A stretch of DNA of 64,000 nucleotides from Pictodentalium vernedei (GCA_031216915.1 CM062291.1:34786484-34850483); one strand, 5' to 3'. Shown: positions 1 to 10,758, counted from the stretch's first letter. Numbers and translations are program-made. Notes: a model not told the origin generated them from the sequence alone.

Positions 1-88
1 AGTATGGTAAATGGTTTGGTGTTTGGTAATTATATTCAGTTAACAGGGTTATTCAATTAAGAGATATACAATTAAGTGGGCTTCACTG
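1..88 (+). mobile_element. TcN-A MITE, right end only
   Basis: The 3' part of a Tc1/mariner-like MITE cut by the window edge. It ends in ...CACTG followed by TA (89-90). The stretch 'ggtaaatggttt...cagttaacagggttattcaattaagagata' recurs at 22930-23040 and 57500-57836. This copy has an empty TTAA site at the point where the 57.5-kb copy carries a PB-I insertion. Confidence 0.7.
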
Positions 89-115
89 TACCTTTTTAAG
101 TAAAGGGACATCACA

Positions 116-366
116 TTAACCCTTTACCTAACACGAAAAGCAGACGACACTTGCAAAAAAAATTCTTGAATAACTAAATTTTTTCATTTTTTGTCTCAAA
201 AACATAGGTTATGACCCCTCGTTGGAACGAGCTCGACGAGCTCGTTCCAACGAGGGGTCATAACCTATGTTTTTGAGACAAAAAATGAAAATATTTTGAA
301 AATTAATTGACGATTTTTGAGAATAGCGCTGGCCGGTTTTGGCCGTTACGTTGGGTAAAGGGTTAA
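116..366. mobile_element. PB-A palindromic TTAA MITE
   Basis: Complete copy bounded by TTAA at both ends, with CCCTTTACC termini. The two outer arms differ: the left has 'agcagacgacacttgc', the right 'gctggccggttttggccgtt'. The middle (about 183-288) is a nearly perfect palindrome of about 105 bp centred on 'gagctcgacgagctc'. TTAA plus CCC-starting ends is the piggyBac pattern. There is no coding capacity. Confidence 0.85.
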
Positions 367-469
367 ATCAATGGTAGGCTGTGTTCAAAATCAACAAAAA
401 GAAGGTAAACAAATAGCTCATAACATCTTCAAATTTCTTACATAATTAGACTGGTGACCTGATTATTAT

Positions 470-730
470 TTATTTACTGTTTTAAGGTCACATATTTTTA
501 CACAATGGCAAATAATGACCACAACATGAGTATCAGCTCAAGACCAGGGGTGAGCGTTAATACAATAAGCCATGTTGCCCATTTTAGAGAGGGTTTGCAC
601 GTCCCAAGCATTGGTGACTGGGTCTATATTACCAGTAAAAATGAGCCTGTTTACTGCAGTGAACAGGCACTGCTTCATTTCCCGGGGTTCCCGCAGGGAA
701 CTGGTGACCTGATAGCTTGGGACAAATAGA
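470..730. repeat. R2 dispersed repeat (SINE-tail-related)
   Basis: Begins with the SINE-like tail 'tatttactgttttaaggtcacatattt' and runs through 'gcccattttagag...attggtgactgggtc...ccagtaaaaatgagc...ttcccggggttcccgcaggg'. Diverged copies lie at 4740-5160, 11316-11515, 11985-12475 and 14545-14765. The 74-residue frame inside is not kept in those copies, so I treat it as incidental. Confidence 0.6.
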
Positions 731-829
731 GATAACCAAAGTAGACCTACACAAAAAGTAATTAATTATTAATTTTGGCCATCAGGTTACTAGTTAAATG
801 GTTAAAAAAGGAAACAGGTAATTTATGTG

Positions 830-1078
830 TTAACCCTTTACCCAACGTAGACGATATCAAAATTTATTATTTTAAATATCATTTTTTCAAATTTTTCAAA
901 AAATGTCAACAAAACCATATCATGTGACCCCTCGTTGGAACGAGCTCGACGAGCTCGTTCCAACGAGGGGTCACATGGTATGGTTTTGTTGAAATTATTT
1001 GAAAAATAATATTTTTTCAACTGCTGAATTTGCATATTACGCGGGCGGATGCGGGCGATTCGTTGGGTAAAGGGTTAA
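830..1078. mobile_element. PB-B palindromic TTAA MITE
   Basis: Complete, TTAA to TTAA. The core hairpin 'cctcgttggaacgagctcg' is the one in PB-A, but the arms are different: 'cgcagacgatatcaaaatttattatttt' in pieces on one side, and 'tgctgaatttgcatattacgcgggcgg' in pieces on the other. Confidence 0.85.
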
Positions 1079-1085
1079 TTGGTGT

Positions 1086-1280
1086 TTAACCCTTTACCTA
1101 ACCCTTTACCTAACCCATTTCCTAACACAAAAAGCAGACGACACTTGCAAACAAAATTCCTGAATAACTATTTTTTTTCATTTTTTAAAGGACGATGGTG
1201 CCGAAGGCACCCGAGTGAAGACGTCAAAGACGTCTTCACTAGATCGTCCTTTATACTAAAAACACTTTTTCTTTTTTAAA
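1086..1280. mobile_element. PB-A end fused to a different hairpin
   Basis: Starts like PB-A with three CCTAACCC-type repeats of the terminus, then 'agcagacgacacttgc'. The usual core is replaced at about 1188-1252 by another inverted repeat, 'aaggacgat...gaagacgtc / gacgtcttcact...atcgtcctt'. No matching right end is visible before the array at 1395. It is either a chimera or an insertion into PB-A followed by loss of the right side. Confidence 0.5.
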
Positions 1281-1394
1281 GGAAGTGACATCCGAGAAGA
1301 GACTCTACGAGATTTACTTTCGTCTGGGGAATTTTTCAAAGGAAACAGAGGCAGAAAAAAGCACATCTCAATGAACCCTTGGACACTAACACAC

Positions 1395-3200
1395 ATTCGG
1401 GATGTACTGCCTTTGCTTCGACCTGACTTAGTTCGAGCACCCCCATTTGGTATATTGACCCATAATACATTGGGAGTCAGACCTAGTAGAGCACCGATTA
1501 TGTCACGTGACTCCTATAGCAACCCACACAACTCCATAGCAACAAGGAAACTACTGGGCCGATTTGACCCAAATTTAGTATATGGACCCATAATACAGTA
1601 TTACGCCAAACAGGAAGTCTGATGATGATGTCACATGACTTCCCTAGCAACCAAAGCAACTCCCTAGCAACGGACAAACTATTGGGCCGATTTTGATCAA
1701 ATTTGGTATATGGACGCATAATACAGTGGGAAGCCAAACAGGCAGGCCAATGATGATGTCACGTGACTTCCATAGCAACCAAAGCAACTCCCTAGCAACG
1801 GACAAACCACTGGGCCGATTGTGATCAAATTTGGTTTATGGACCCATAATGCAGTGAGAATCCAAACAGATGTGCCAATTATGATGTCACGTGACTTCCC
1901 TAGCAACCAAAGCAACTCCCTAGCAACGGACACACTATTGGTCCGATTTTGACCAAATTTAGTACATGGATCTACATTACATTCGGAATCCATATAGACA
2001 GGTCGATGATGATGCCACGTGACATCCCTGGCAACCATAGCAACTCCATAGCAACGGACAAACTATTGGGCCGATTTGGACCAAATTGAGTACATGGATC
2101 TATATTACATTGGGAATCCAAACAGACAGGTCGATGATGATGTCACGTGACTTCCCTAGCAACCAAAGCAGCTCCCTAGCAACAGACAAACTACTGAGCC
2201 GATTTTGATTAAATTTGGTATGTGGACCCATAATACAGTGGGAATCCAAACAGACAGGCCAATGATGATGTCACGTGACCTCCATAGCAACCAAAGCAAC
2301 TCCCTAACAACGGACAAACCACTGGGCCGATTTTGATCAAATTTGGTATATGGACCCATAATACAGTGGGAATCCAAACAGACAGGCTAATGATGATGTC
2401 ACATGACTTCATTAGCAACCAAAGCAACTCCCTAGCAACGGACAAACCATTGGGCCGATTTTGACCAAATTTAGTATATGGGTCTATATTACATTGGGAA
2501 TCCAAACAGACAGGTCGATGATGATGGCACGTGACTTCCCTAGCAACCAAAGCAGCTCCTTAGCAACAGACAAACTACTGGGCTGATTTTGATCAAATTT
2601 GGTATATGGACCCATAATACAGTGGGAATCCAAACAAGCGGGCTACTGGTGATGTCACATGACTCCCCTAGCAACCAATGAACTCCTTAGCAACGGACAA
2701 ACTACTGGGCCGATTTTGACCAAATTTAGTGTAAGGATCTATATTACATTAGGAATCCAAACAGACAGGTCGATGATGATGACACATGGCATCCCTAGCA
2801 ACCCCATAGCCAATTTTGAACAAATTTAGTAGATGGACCCATAATACTATAATAGGAATCCAAAGAAACAGGTCGATGATGATGTCACGTTAATTCCTAG
2901 CAACCATGCCAACTCCCAAGCAACTGACAATCTGCTCGGCCAATTTTGACCACATTTGGTAAATGGATCCAAAATACGTTTGGAATACAAACAAAAAGGT
3001 CAATTATTATGTCACCTGGCTTCCTCAGCATCCAAAGCGACTCCCTAGCAATGGGAAAATTCCTGGGTCGGTTTTCACCAAATTTGGTTTATGGACGAAT
3101 AATACATCAATTGGTTAGGCTTATACAATGAATGTCATGTGACGTCCCTGGTAACCAAAGCGGCCCTCCAGCAATGAACAAACCATTGGGTTGTTTTTGA
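1395..3200. repeat. Tandem array, about 127-bp unit, about 13 copies
   Basis: The phrase 'gatgatgtcacgtgac' recurs near 1624, 1750, 1877, 2006, 2133, 2262, 2389, 2516 and 2645, giving a period of about 127 bp. Each unit also holds 'agcaaccaaagcaactccctagcaac' in pieces and 'ggacccataatacagtgggaa'. The right-hand units (2800-3200) are diverged. The reading frames in the array follow the repeat period and are not genes. Confidence 0.9.
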
Positions 3201-4065
3201 TCAGAACATGGGCCAATATTAAATATAGAAAAAGCAGAAAAGAACACCAAATTGTTGTGTCATTTCATATAACAAATAAACAGACCAACCGCAGATGTTA
3301 ATGGCGATTAATATAAGACATATCATGCCTTGGGGAAAGGACGTTGAGCAGTAGCATAGATAGCTTTTCACGGGGATGGGTGGGGGAGGGGGGGGGGGCA
3401 AGTCCAGTATTTTCTGACAAACCAAAAATTTCCCGACAGCTTTCCCCGGGAAATTTGGTCCTACAAAAGCCCATGTTTCAATGATAGTAGGCATAAATTC
3501 CCCTAAGAATGGTCCCAATAATTTTCTGACAAAACTACCAAATTTCCAAAAAAATAGCACACAGATCCTGGCTGGATCCCCTGTATCTGCGCCATTAAGA
3601 CCCGATAAACTGAACATCACAAAAATTTTCTGTACAAAAATTCATCAAATTAATCTCCAATATAGGAAAGCCCATATCTGTTCTTGCAGTTGTGGGTAGC
3701 CCGTTCAACAATCAAGTTGGGCCGTTGTTCCTTGAAGGAAATCCCATATCCAGTCGTCCGTGTTACAGCACAACAAACCCGTGAATGGAATGCAGCCCTC
3801 CAATGTGTTTTGGCACTTATCTGCGGCGGAAAAAGACAGTCACAGAACAGGTATAAACATGGTATTTCCTATTTGAACATATCATTCAAGCCAAATAACC
3901 CAATATGGTACAGTTTCTTTAAAAAAGTGGTACTTTTTCAAAATAAATTTGATGTTTCTAGACCGACTGTCACTACAAAAAACAACTATGGATGATGGGG
4001 GGAGTTGAAACTGAAACACAAAAGTAGTGGCCTTGATAAATACACGTAAACAGAGTATTTTTCAT
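3201..4065. other. No recognisable gene or repeat
   Basis: AT-rich unique-looking sequence with a G-rich run at about 3376-3398. Frames of 72-133 residues occur on both strands, but they overlap each other and show no recognisable motif. Confidence 0.5.
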
Positions 4066-4276
4066 CATCCTTTTTTTGCATAGCTTTGCTATATTTTCTT
4101 GTTTGCATCAAAAACATAACTTATGACTCTCACTGGAATGAGCTCAATGAGCTTGTTCCAATAGGGGGCCATAAGCTTTGCTTTTAAGACAAAAAATGAA
4201 AAAATAATGAAAATTGAATGGTGATTTTGTAAGCAGCACTGGCCAGTTTTGACCGTTATGTTGGGTAAAGGGTTAA
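4066..4276. mobile_element. PB-A MITE, old copy
   Basis: The right end is clear ('gttgggtaaagggttaa'), as is the core 'ggaatgagctcaatgagc'. The left end is eroded. Many mismatches between the hairpin arms make this an old insertion. Confidence 0.6.
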
Positions 4277-4351
4277 ATCCACTGATTAGTTTTTACGATA
4301 ATAACTACCGTACATACATGCACAGAGGTGCAGATGACTTAACAGCGTTTC

Positions 4352-4582
4352 CAAGCCTGGAACTAAGCAGACTATCCTCTGCAGAATGAGGGACCCATAG
4401 GGTGAATTTGGTGATGTTACCCTATGTGAACCTCAATCTGAGTCAAGGTCTCAGGCCTAAACAGAAAGAGGTACCCAGAGGATAAATTGGAGGATTCTAG
4501 CCCACTGTATGGGAAAGCATCAGCAAATTCCCCCTCTGGGGACCTCATTCTGCAAATGACAGACTGCTTATTTCCAGGCTTG
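4352..4582. mobile_element. hAT-N1 MITE
   Basis: Ends caagcctgg... and ...ccaggcttg are inverted. The flanking 8-mers agcgtttc (left) and agtgtttc (right) are a slightly decayed target duplication. The central 'gatgctaccctg...' hairpin seen in other copies is shortened. Confidence 0.75.
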
Positions 4583-4586
4583 AGTG

Positions 4587-4632
4587 TTTCTACATCATTA
4601 TTGACTGTCTGCACAGACAGCCAAAAATAATG
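4587..4632. repeat. Small palindrome like the PB-I core
   Basis: 'ctacatcattattgactgtctg / cagacagccaaaaataatgta' is an imperfect inverted repeat. It resembles the hairpin at the centre of the 57.6-kb PB-I element and is probably a remnant of that family. Confidence 0.35.
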
Positions 4633-4739
4633 TAATAAATACTGTCACGATAAATGCAGCTTACCAGTCGAGTTCTCAAGGAAGAATATAATTATGTACA
4701 GACGAGGGCAACATTTTTAAAGCAAGTTGGTCTAGGACC

Positions 4740-5160
4740 TTAAAGCTTAAGGTCACTTTCATCATCTATGGCTATATCAAGACCACAACATATGGAGGAT
4801 GTCAAGTTTAGCCAATCATTTATACCTATGGCGCCCTTTCGGGTCTGAAAATAAGCAGTCTGACATTTGCAGAATGAGGTCTCCAGAGGGTGAATTTGAT
4901 GATGCTATCCCAGACAGTGGGCCAATTTATCCTCTGGGTACCTCTTCTGTTTAGTTTTGAGAACCTGATTCAGACTGAGGTTCACAGAGGGTAAATTTAG
5001 TGATGCTACCCTGCTCTGCAGGGTAGCATCACTAAATTCACCCTCTGGAGACCTCATTTTGCAGATGACAGTCTGCTTATTTTCTGGCTTGGTGCCCTCT
5101 TCTGAGGATTTCCACCTCAGGCATTGGTACCGAGTCTTAGTTTACCACAGAGAAAAATCT
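4740..5160. repeat. R2 repeat split by a hAT-N1 copy
   Basis: Left part 4740-4839 ('aaggtcactttcatcatc...gccaatcatttatacc') and right part 5092-5160 ('atttccacctcaggcattggtaccgagtc') are contiguous in other R2 copies. The hAT-N1 copy at 4840-5091 lies between them. Confidence 0.6.
4840..5091. mobile_element. hAT-N1 MITE
   Basis: Inverted ends around 'gggtctgaaaataagcagtc' and 'gtctgcttattttctggctt'. Central hairpin 'gatgctaccctgctctgcagggtagcatc'. The flanking 8-mers cgcccttt and tgccctct are a decayed duplication. Confidence 0.8.
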
Positions 5161-5214
5161 CGAATTTTGAGATAACCTATTTACAGTTCATCTGGATATA
5201 ATAACAAGCCAAGA

Positions 5215-5420
5215 CCAATACCGGGTCTGGATCTGCGTCGCTGCATGCGACAGATCTGAAAATTAGATACACGATACAACTCATCTTTATGAAACAGCAG
5301 ACCAAATATAAAACCATTCCCTTTCATAGAAGCCAAGAAAACTTTGACGGAAGAAGTGTTTCGGACTGACGGACAGGGTCAAGCGGTTACTAGACCTGCT
5401 CTGCTGCTGGTGACGCAAGT
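5215..5420. repeat. L dispersed repeat
   Basis: Contains 'gatctgaaaattagatacacgatacaactcatc...catagaagccaagaaaactttgacggaa', ending in 'gactgacggaca'. It matches the double unit at 60070-60510. Class unknown. Confidence 0.6.
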
Positions 5421-5436
5421 AATAAAAAGGAATGAT

Positions 5437-5655
5437 TACCGTACAGCCATCGTGGATGGATCAAAATCTATGGGTGGGCATTTTTGCATGCATATAATTC
5501 AGAGATGATCTGCTACGACACCTCAAGAAATTTCCATCAATGAAGCACCGGGGTAAATTTTTCTAGGTGTCATATAGCGGATCATCTCTAAATTATATGC
5601 GTGGAAAATTTGACAACGCATGGATTTTGACCCATCCACGATGGCCCTATTGTAT
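5437..5655. repeat. Foldback element with about 85-bp arms
   Basis: The left arm ('gccatcgtggatggatcaaaat...gagatgatctgctacgacacct') is the approximate reverse complement of the right arm ('aggtgtcatatagcggatcatctc...ttttgacccatccacgatggc'). About 30 bases separate them. No target duplication was identified. Confidence 0.7.
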
Positions 5656-5759
5656 GACAGCTCACAGATTTTGAAAGCATCTGCGGCAAGCACAGGGGGC
5701 ATCAGCTGTCTTAGGGAGTTTGAGCATTGAAAAGAGGGGTCTTCCCACAGGAACATTTT

Positions 5760-6350
5760 ACAACAGTGCTCTCAAATAAGGCGATAAGACACAACTTTTT
5801 GACAAACTGTTTGTAGTTCCAGATGAACAACTTTTCAGTCATTTGTTTTTTCAGTTAGATAACCACCAGAGGAATGATAAAATCGTTCCTCTCAAATTTT
5901 ATGGCTTGTATACCAGCAAAGCAAAACTTGCTTACCACAGTAAATATGCACTGTTCCACTTTCTGGAGAAATTCTGCAATATAAACACTGTTGATGCAAA
6001 CAATACTTAAAGTTTATTCTGACGCAAATGACAATATTGATATTACATGGTAATTATAATGGCATGTCTTTGTTGAAATTATCAATAAACATGATATGCT
6101 ACATTCGTCAACAATTTAAATTTTACAATATAGTGGTGATATAATTTTACAATATGCTAACTTTGGATAATGATAAAATGAGGTAATGATGTAAAATTAA
6201 ACAATGTCATAATGAAATAATATTTTCCAAGTCAACAAATATAATTGTACAATACAGAAATCCAAACCCCTATTTTACAATATAATCAAAGAGCAATATG
6301 TTATAATATGCTAAAACAAATCTACAATGCAGTTATCAGAACTAATCTGA
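5760..6350. other. No recognisable gene or repeat
   Basis: Very AT-rich sequence with many 'acaatat' strings and no long reading frame. Confidence 0.5.
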
Positions 6351-6352
6351 TT

Positions 6353-6604
6353 CAGGCCAGAAAATAAGCAGACTGACATCTGCAAAATGAGGTCCCCAGT
6401 GGGTGAATTTAGTGATGCTACCCTGCATAGCAGGGTAGCATCACTAAATTTACCCTCTGTGAACCCCAATCCGAATCAGGGTCTCAAAACTAAACAAAAA
6501 GAGTATCCAGAGGATAAATTGGCCCACTGTATGGGATATAATCATCAAATTCACCCTCTGGGGACCTCATTCTGCAAATGTCAGACAGCTTATTTTCAGG
6601 CCTG
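6353..6604. mobile_element. hAT-N1 MITE
   Basis: Flanked by the perfect 8-bp duplication tctgattc (left 6345-6352, right just after 6604). Inverted ends caggccagaaaataagcag and ctgacat-type. Central hairpin 'gatgctaccctgcatagcag'. Confidence 0.85.
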
Positions 6605-6667
6605 CTCTGATTCCTCATTGGAACAACCCCAATAAGCTCATTCCAATGAGGGTTCATAAGCCATGTT

Positions 6668-6905
6668 TTAACCCTTTACCTAACATGAAAAGCAGACGAC
6701 ACTTGCAAACAATATTTCTGAATAATTTTTTTCATTTTTTTGTCTCAAAAACATAGGTTTTGCCCCCTCATTGGAACGAGCTCAATGAGCCCATTCCAAA
6801 GAGGGGTCATAACCTATGTTTTTGAGACTAAAAATAATGAAAATTAAAAGGTAATTTTTGTGAATTGCGCTGGCCGTTTTTGGTCATTATGTTGGTAAAG
6901 GGTTA
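6668..6905. mobile_element. PB-A MITE
   Basis: TTAA-CCCTTTACC at the left; the right end is 'tggtaaagggtta' (final A changed). The core reads 'ggaacgagctcaatgagcccattcc'. A second, partial PB-A core lies immediately to the left at about 6610-6666. Confidence 0.75.
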
Positions 6906-7099
6906 TAGAGAAAAATTTAACTGGTTGAGAGCTGAAAGCCCATATTTGGTCTTCATTCTGATATCAAGGTACTTCCAAGACTTGTTCAATGAGAGATCAT
7001 GTTTTCAAGGGAAAGATTTAGAAGGCATTTTTTGTGAATAGTACTGTATGGTTATGTCAATACATAAGATAGAGGGTACAATATCAAGGTTTTCCATTG

Positions 7100-7740
7100 G
7101 ATGAATTGCCTCCTTGTGTGAAGGTCTTGCACGAAAAAGTTTCCATTGCTTCTTGTGTGAAGGCCTTGCACGAAATGCTGGCATTGCTTCTGATGCATGA
7201 AGACTTCGCACATAATGCTCGCATTGCTTCCTGTGTGAGAAGGCCTTGTACGAAATGCTTGTATCACTTTCTGTGTGTGAAGGCCTTGAACAAAATGCTT
7301 TCATTGCATCCTGTGTGTGAAGGCCATGCACAAGCCAGAAAATAAGCAATCTGTCATTTGCAGAATGAGGTTCCCAGAGGGCGAATTTGCTGTTGCTATC
7401 CCATACAGTGGGCCAATTTATCCTCTGGGTACCACTTTCTGTTTAGGTTTGAGACCCAGATTCAGATTGAGGTTCACAGAGGGTAAATTTAGTGATGCTA
7501 CCCTGCTGTGCAGGGTAGCATCACCAAATTCACCCTATGGGGACCTCGATTGGCAGATGACAGTCTGCTTATTTTGTGGCTTGGCCATGAATGAAATGAT
7601 CGCACTGCTTCTTGTGTGCAAAGGCCTGGAGGCAAAATGCTCACATTGCATGTGAAGAACATGCATGAAATGATCATATTGCTTCCTGTGTACGATTGCC
7701 TTGTCTGAAATGCTTGCATTGCATTCTGTGTGTGGTAAAC
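7100..7740. repeat. Minisatellite, about 40-bp unit, split by hAT-N1
   Basis: Units of about 40 bp read roughly 'cattgcttcctgtgtgaaggccttgcacgaaatgctg' (given as a loose consensus in two halves: cattgcttcctgtgtgaagg, ccttgcacgaaatgctg). About six units lie before the hAT-N1 copy and four to five after it. The frames on both strands (up to 114 residues) simply follow the repeat. Confidence 0.75.
7331..7583. mobile_element. hAT-N1 MITE
   Basis: Inserted in the minisatellite. The flanks gccatgca (left) and gccatgaa (right) are an 8-bp duplication with one mismatch. Confidence 0.85.
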
Positions 7741-7947
7741 TTCACAATTATAGAGAGATGCAAGTTTATAATTCGTCTATAATTCTAATGATGAATCAAC
7801 ATGTTCTTCAACATTTGGGCTCAGCACAACTGGGCATGGTCATATTGATGCTTGACATCTGTACTGTGAAGTTAAGTCTTCTATATTAAGACATTGTGAA
7901 ATTTGGGTACTGCAACAGTAGGGCACAGTTACAACATTTTATTTAAT

Positions 7948-8155
7948 TTAACCCTTCCGATGCCAAAATATGAAAAGCTCAAGCTGCATATATTTCCCAT
8001 AATACAACAAGAAATTTAACCAATTCAGTCTTGTTTGACAGAGCTCACTGAGCTCTGTCAAACAAGACCAAATTGGTAAAATTCTTAGTTGCATTATCGG
8101 GGAAAATTGCTCTCGCAAATTTTTGATATTTTGACATCAGAGTGTAGAAGGTTAA
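7948..8155. mobile_element. PB-D palindromic TTAA MITE
   Basis: TTAA at both ends, inner ends 'cccttccgatg' and 'agtgtagaagg'. The core hairpin 'tgtttgacagagctcactga' mirrors itself. Related copies: 22733-22790 (core only), 27727-27872 and 31554-31765. Confidence 0.7.
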
Positions 8156-8552
8156 TGTTATTTATCAGTTAATTATTGACATATCTTTTCATTTTTATTT
8201 GTCCAGAAAAGATTACAAAAATAAAGAAAGAAGGGACACAACCTCATAATAATTGAGGTGGAGACCTGTGGAGACCATAAAATTTGTGGTCTGAATTCGA
8301 TCCACAAGAGAAAACACCACTGGATTTAAATATTAAATTTAACCAACATTAATAATGATAACTAACAAGATCATTTTATGTGGAACAGGAAGTTACAAAT
8401 TTATGCATCTATACATCTGCATTGTCATTATCCAAATTTCAGTCTGTGTCATGTACATATCACCTTCTCCTTCTCCGCTTTACTTTTATCTGTTTACACA
8501 TAATATATTGGTGAATATGAACCCCATGCCATTAGTTTCTTTTACCCCCAGA
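8156..8552. other. No recognisable gene or repeat
   Basis: AT-rich sequence with one 75-residue frame that shows no family features. Confidence 0.4.
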
Positions 8553-8877
8553 TTATTTATTTATTTATTTATTGGTGTTTAAGGTCACATACTTATGCAC
8601 AATGGCTAATCATGACCGTGACAGTTTGACGGGTGGAGGAAGCCGGAGTACCTGGAGAGAACCAATGAGCAACAACGAGCAGCTGCCAGCTCCCCAACAT
8701 CGTAACTCTGCACTGCAGCACAGGCAGGGTTACATTGGTTGAAGACATGCGCACCATTGACATGCAGTATGTCTTAATAAACGGTGTCATCGTGCCCCCA
8801 TGTGAACAATGGGGGTTAAGTGCCTTGCCCATGGACACAGTGCGGGAATACCCCCAGATATCCAGCACCCAAATGCC
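8553..8877 (-). mobile_element. tRNA-type SINE, head eroded
   Basis: Minus orientation. The A-rich tail is seen as 'atttatttatttattggtgtttaagg', then body landmarks 'gacagtttgacgggtggagg', 'gttgaagacatgcgcaccatt' and 'aagtgccttgcccatggaca'. The tRNA-like head is not recognisable beyond 8845. Confidence 0.75.
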
Positions 8878-8890
8878 ATATGTACTGATG

Positions 8891-9603
8891 TTTGTTTGTT
8901 GGTACTGAACAACACTTTCAACAGTCCAGATCACATTGTCTGACAGTTTTGTGAGTGGAGGAAGTCGGAGAACATGGAAAGAACCACTAAACAATGGTAA
9001 GTAACTGTCTGACTCTCCAAATTACTATATTTATTTATTGGTGTTTAAGGTCACATACTTATGCACAATGGCTAATCGTGACCATGACAGTTTTATGGGT
9101 GGACGAAGCCGAAGTACCCGGAGAGAACCATAGAGCATCGATGAGCAACTGTCAGCTCCTCAACATTCTAACTCCGTTCAAGCTCCGTTCAAGCAGGGTT
9201 ACACCGGTTGAAGACATGTGCACCATTGACATGCTGAACGCCTTAGTATACGGTGTCATCGTGCCCCCATGTAGACAACTAGGATGAAGTGCCTTGCCCA
9301 AGGAGACCACACGGGTTGTCCCGGATGGGGATCGAACTCAGGACCTCTAGCATAGAAGTCCAACAGTCGACCACTGAGCCACCGCATTCCCCTCCAAAGT
9401 AAATGCAGAGATAGAAGACAGAATGGTAAGACCTCCATTGATGTGCAGTATGTCTCAGTATATAGCACCACTATGCCCCAACATGGACAATCAGGATTAA
9501 GTGCCTTGCCTTACGACATAATACAGTTACCACTGGACAGGATCGAATCACCGACCTGTCATTTTGAAGTCCAATGCTCTAACCACTTAGCCACCAACTC
9601 CCT
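8891..9603 (-). mobile_element. SINE interrupted by another SINE
   Basis: Outer copy in two parts, 8891-9029 and 9396-9603, of the subtype with tail 'ggtactgaacaacactttcaacag'. It is flanked by the perfect 13-bp duplication atatgtactgatg (8878-8890 and 9604-9616). Its head carries a B-box-like 'aggatcgaatcaccgacctg' in minus orientation. Confidence 0.8.
9030..9395 (-). mobile_element. tRNA-type SINE nested in a SINE
   Basis: Full-length inner copy, with head at the right ('ggggatcgaactcaggacct', 'ccactgagccaccgc') and tail at the left. The flanks 'ctccaaatta' and 'ctccaaagta' look like a slightly diverged target duplication. Confidence 0.8.
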
Positions 9604-9679
9604 ATATGTACTGATGCTTTATGCCCAAATGCTGCATCACTGAATGAATGTGCATAGAACAGGTATGATTCATCATTAC

Positions 9680-9932
9680 CAGGTCTGAAAATAAGCAGTC
9701 TGACATTTGCAGCATGAGGTCCCCAGAGGGTGAATTTGATTATGCTATCCCATACAATGGGTCAGTTTATCCTCTGGGTTCCTCTTTCTGTTTAGGTTTG
9801 AGACCCTGATTCAGATTGAGGTTCACAGAGAGTAAATTTAGTGATGCTACCCTGCTATGCAGGGTAGCATCACTAAATTCACCCTCTGGGGACCTCATTT
9901 TGCAGATGACAGTCTGCTTATTTTCTGGCTTG
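9680..9932. mobile_element. hAT-N1 MITE
   Basis: Perfect 8-bp duplication atcattac on both sides. Inverted ends and the 'gatgctaccctgctatgcag' hairpin are intact. Confidence 0.88.
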
Positions 9933-9953
9933 ATCATTACTGATTAACTCGTT

Positions 9954-10212
9954 GAGTGCTAAAAACTATTATTAAGACACTCCTGAAATGTTCTGGAAGC
10001 CACTATAGTGGCTTTACACTGTTTGTACTAATTAGTTACAGCCTCAGCGGTAGAAAAAGAAATTAATATGAAATTATTTTGTTACAATTTATTGGAGAGT
10101 GCCAACTGGCACTCTCTAATAAATTACAACAAACAATTATTTATGAATCATATCTTGCTAAACTGAGGCTGTGTTTACTGGTAGCATGATATCTTTGAAA
10201 AAAATACTTGAG
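9954..10212. mobile_element. G-type palindromic MITE
   Basis: Begins at 'ttaactcgttgagtgcta'. Centre 'tattggagagtgccaactgg' mirrors 'cactctctaata', and the outer parts 'acagcctcagcgg' and 'aaactgaggctgtg' are also inverted. The right boundary is approximate. The same core recurs at 28855-28945. Confidence 0.5.
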
Positions 10213-10219
10213 TTACAAA

Positions 10220-10472
10220 CAAGCCAGAAAATAAGCAGACTGTCATCTGCAAAATGAGGTCCCCAGAGGTTGAATTTAGTGATGCTACCCTGCATAGCAG
10301 GGTAGCATCACTAAATTTACCCTCTGTGAACCTCAATCTGAATCAGGGTCTCAAAACTAAACAGAAAGAGGTGCCCAGAGGATAAATTGGCCCACTGTAT
10401 GGGATAGAATAATCAAATTCACCCTCTGGGGACCTCATTCTGCAAATGTCAGACTGCTTATTTTCAGGCCTG
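10220..10472. mobile_element. hAT-N1 MITE
   Basis: Perfect 8-bp duplication gttacaaa. Reads caagccagaaaataagcag...cttattttcaggcctg. Confidence 0.88.
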
Positions 10473-10486
10473 GTTACAAATGATCA

Positions 10487-10735
10487 TTAACCCTTTACCC
10501 AACGAATCGCCAGCATCCGCCCGCTTAATATGCAAATTCAGCAGTTGAAAAAATATTATTTTTCAAAAAATTTCAACAAAACCATATCATGTGACCCCTT
10601 GTTGGAACGATCTTGTTGAGCTCATTCCAACGAGGGGTCACATGATATGGTTTTGTTGAAATTTTTTGAAAAATTCGAAAAAATGATTTTTAAAATAATA
10701 AATTTTCATATCGTCTGCGTTGGGTAAAGGGTTAA
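10487..10735. mobile_element. PB-B MITE
   Basis: Complete, TTAA to TTAA, in reverse orientation to the 830-1078 copy. The loop of the core has drifted ('gatcttgttgagctc'). Confidence 0.85.
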
Positions 10736-10758
10736 AAAGTAATTTAGAACTCTACCAG

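Noticed and set aside
505-729. 74-residue frame starting MANNDHNM
   Set aside because: It lies in an R2 dispersed repeat, and the frame is not kept in the other R2 copies of the window.
1371-3131. Several 60-113-residue frames on both strands with similar sequences
   Set aside because: They repeat with the 127-bp satellite period and are by-products of tandem repetition.
1395-3200. CRISPR-like regular spacing
   Set aside because: The whole 127-bp unit is repeated with no unique spacers, and the DNA is eukaryotic.
7005-7349. Repetitive 114-residue protein (ARPSHK-type repeats) on the minus strand
   Set aside because: Both strands and several frames stay open because of the 40-bp unit; a hAT-N1 copy then interrupts it. 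No sign of selection for a protein.
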